From positions 50,791-114,790 of the forward strand of contig JAHIVH010000116.1 of the NCBI GenBank assembly GCA_018816735.1: a DNA stretch of 64,000 nucleotides. Direction: 5' to 3'. A program made the translations under genes and the position numbers. This document shows positions 63,357 to 64,000 of the stretch, one piece after another. Origin of the DNA: Pseudomonadota bacterium. GTDB lineage: Bacteria; Desulfobacterota; Desulfobacteria; Desulfobacterales; JAHIVH01. Position 1 is the stretch's first letter. Each line of letters begins with the position of its first letter. A model generated the notes under the pieces. The model searched no databases. It had not been told where the DNA came from and worked only from the letters and a program-made list of their open reading frames with translations.

Positions 63357-63881
63357 CTCCTTTAGTGTTATCCTTATATTTTGGGTTATCGATAAAAGAA
63401 TCATCATCATTCCCTTTAACTCAAAGGTTAAAAAAATGGGAAGAAACTCAAAGTTGCAATATGGTTGCGATGAACCGGCTGGAAAGGTTTCCCTATCTCA
63501 ATAGCTCTTGGCGATGTATTGGGCGAAATGATAATAGGTAAAGGAACGCATCGCCCATCACGTAATTATTTTTTTCTCCGTTGGATTTCAGGATCATGTA
63601 GCACACTTTAAATTCATCATCAATAGAATCACTCCTGTATCATGCGATATCAGCAAACCGTTAGCATTTTGAAATGATATCGTCAACTCCAATTCTATAC
63701 CATCTGTCCGGGCTTTTTTTTATTCAAATAGTTAATATATAGTCCTTTTAGCGTATGGAAAAAATAAATAAAACGCCATAATATATATCATTTGAGGGTG
63801 GTGTTCAGTTGGCCATCCCTATTTCCGTCATCATTGCCCTGACCCCTCTTTTTATTCCAATTATAGTTCCGGTCAAATGAC
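63357..63881. other. Poorly coding stretch at the right edge
   Basis: About 525 bases with no convincing intact gene. Short frames lack ribosome sites and family resemblance. It contains a possible pseudogene remnant at 63676-63735 and leads to the promoter at 63882-63909. The disrupted look suggests past insertion or deletion. Confidence 0.5.
63676..63735 (+). pseudogene. Possible remnant of the barrel-protein 3' end
   Basis: The 14 bases CCATCTGTCCGGGC at 63701-63714 match the 3' end of the barrel gene (CCGTCTGTCCGGGC) at 13 positions. In the same frame it reads SIPSVRAFFY then a stop, against SIMPSVRASFYF in the intact gene. Similarity fades upstream. It is either a decayed duplicate or chance; the aligned stretch is short. 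Confidence 0.35.
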
Positions 63882-63909
63882 TTGATACATTTTGAAAATT
63901 GTATATAAT
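63882..63909 (+). promoter_or_regulatory. Near-consensus sigma70 promoter
   Basis: TTGATA (63882-63887), 16 bases, then TATAAT (63904-63909): five of six and six of six matches. A start near 63916 would give a leader of about 40 bases before the ATG at 63957. This is the best promoter match I found in the window. Confidence 0.7.
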
Positions 63910-63956
63910 AAGCTCCTAAAGTTATTTTCTGCGGAAAGGCTGAAAGGAGCATGGTC

Positions 63957-64000
63957 ATGGGGCAAGGCAAATCACTTACACCAGAAGAAAAGAGAGTAAT
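63957..64000 (+). CDS. Start of a gene cut by the window edge
   Basis: ATG at 63957 follows AAAGGAG at a spacing of seven bases, downstream of a near-consensus promoter. Only 14 codons are visible: MGQGKSLTPEEKRVI is the readable start. A basic Gly-Lys opening followed by LTPEEK is seen in helix-turn-helix heads, including some transposases of the IS630/Tc1 type, but the fragment is too short to decide. An ATG six bases earlier (63951) is in frame and is spaced too closely to the ribosome site. Confidence 0.55.
   Translation, partial: MGQGKSLTPEEKRV

Noticed and set aside
1..64000. tRNA, rRNA, CRISPR arrays, complete insertion sequences, prophage genes
   Set aside because: I looked for cloverleaf-like and repeat-spacer patterns and for transposase or phage motifs on both strands and found none that hold up; only the edge gene at 63957 could belong to a mobile element.

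Overview
The window looks like chromosomal DNA from a Gram-negative, strictly anaerobic member of the Desulfobacterota, most likely Desulfobacterales. This is inferred from content: an oxygen-sensitive indolepyruvate:ferredoxin oxidoreductase beside several acyl-CoA ligases and a branched-chain-type amino-acid ABC transporter, a complete type II secretion operon, ClpS/ClpA/Aat, a DRR-motif small protein, and moderate-to-low GC. No 16S or other decisive marker is present, so the rank is an inference. Coding density is high, genes form long same-strand operons, and I see no tRNA, rRNA, CRISPR array, prophage or complete insertion sequence.

Layout. 1-1.2 kb: 3' part of argC and a His-rich small protein. 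1.2-5.1 kb (minus): an RND/MMPL exporter with an EF-hand-like loop, and an aminotransferase. 5.5-17.4 kb (plus): an amino-acid or aryl-acid oxidation island made of iorA-iorB, a five-gene Liv-type ABC transporter, a PaaK-like protein that has lost its ATP loop, an AMP-forming acyl-CoA synthetase, a canonical PaaK and a double-ACT protein. Together these could import an amino acid, transaminate it, oxidatively decarboxylate the 2-oxo acid to an acyl-CoA with ferredoxin, and reactivate free acids. 17.5-24.3 kb (minus): orphan fliW, a beta-CASP nuclease, then an envelope-precursor operon (FabH-like, left-handed beta-helix acyltransferase, glmM, small conserved protein). 24.6-26.4 kb (plus): Ca2+/Na+ antiporter and crotonase. 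26.4-30.5 kb (minus): an N-degron operon clpS-clpA-aat-HIT, plus a small DRR protein. 30.9-35.7 kb (minus): secA, an M23 peptidase and a possible PilZ-like protein. 36-41.5 kb: an HExxH protein, a dynamin-like GTPase, a 57-residue Cys protein, yqgE and manC.

41.8-55.4 kb holds the type II secretion system. Eleven genes run on the minus strand as G-H-I-J-K-L-M-N-C-D-E, followed directly by a YidD-like protein and a TPR membrane protein; gspF lies alone on the opposite strand, tail to tail with them. This is the textbook order cut and rotated, with F flipped. 55.6-62.9 kb (plus): an aminotransferase, xseA-xseB-ispA-dxs-tlyA and an outer-membrane barrel protein. 63-64 kb: a secreted conserved protein, a degraded stretch with a possible remnant of the barrel gene, and a near-consensus promoter in front of a gene cut by the window edge.

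Most of the window is ordinary housekeeping and catabolic sequence. The observations I would follow first are the PaaK paralogue without its ATP loop, the permuted T2SS locus with YidD and TPR appendages, the EF-hand loop in the RND exporter, the acyltransferase-only protein next to glmM, and the secreted nuclease-like protein near the right edge. I do not see a clearly new multi-gene defence or mobile system.
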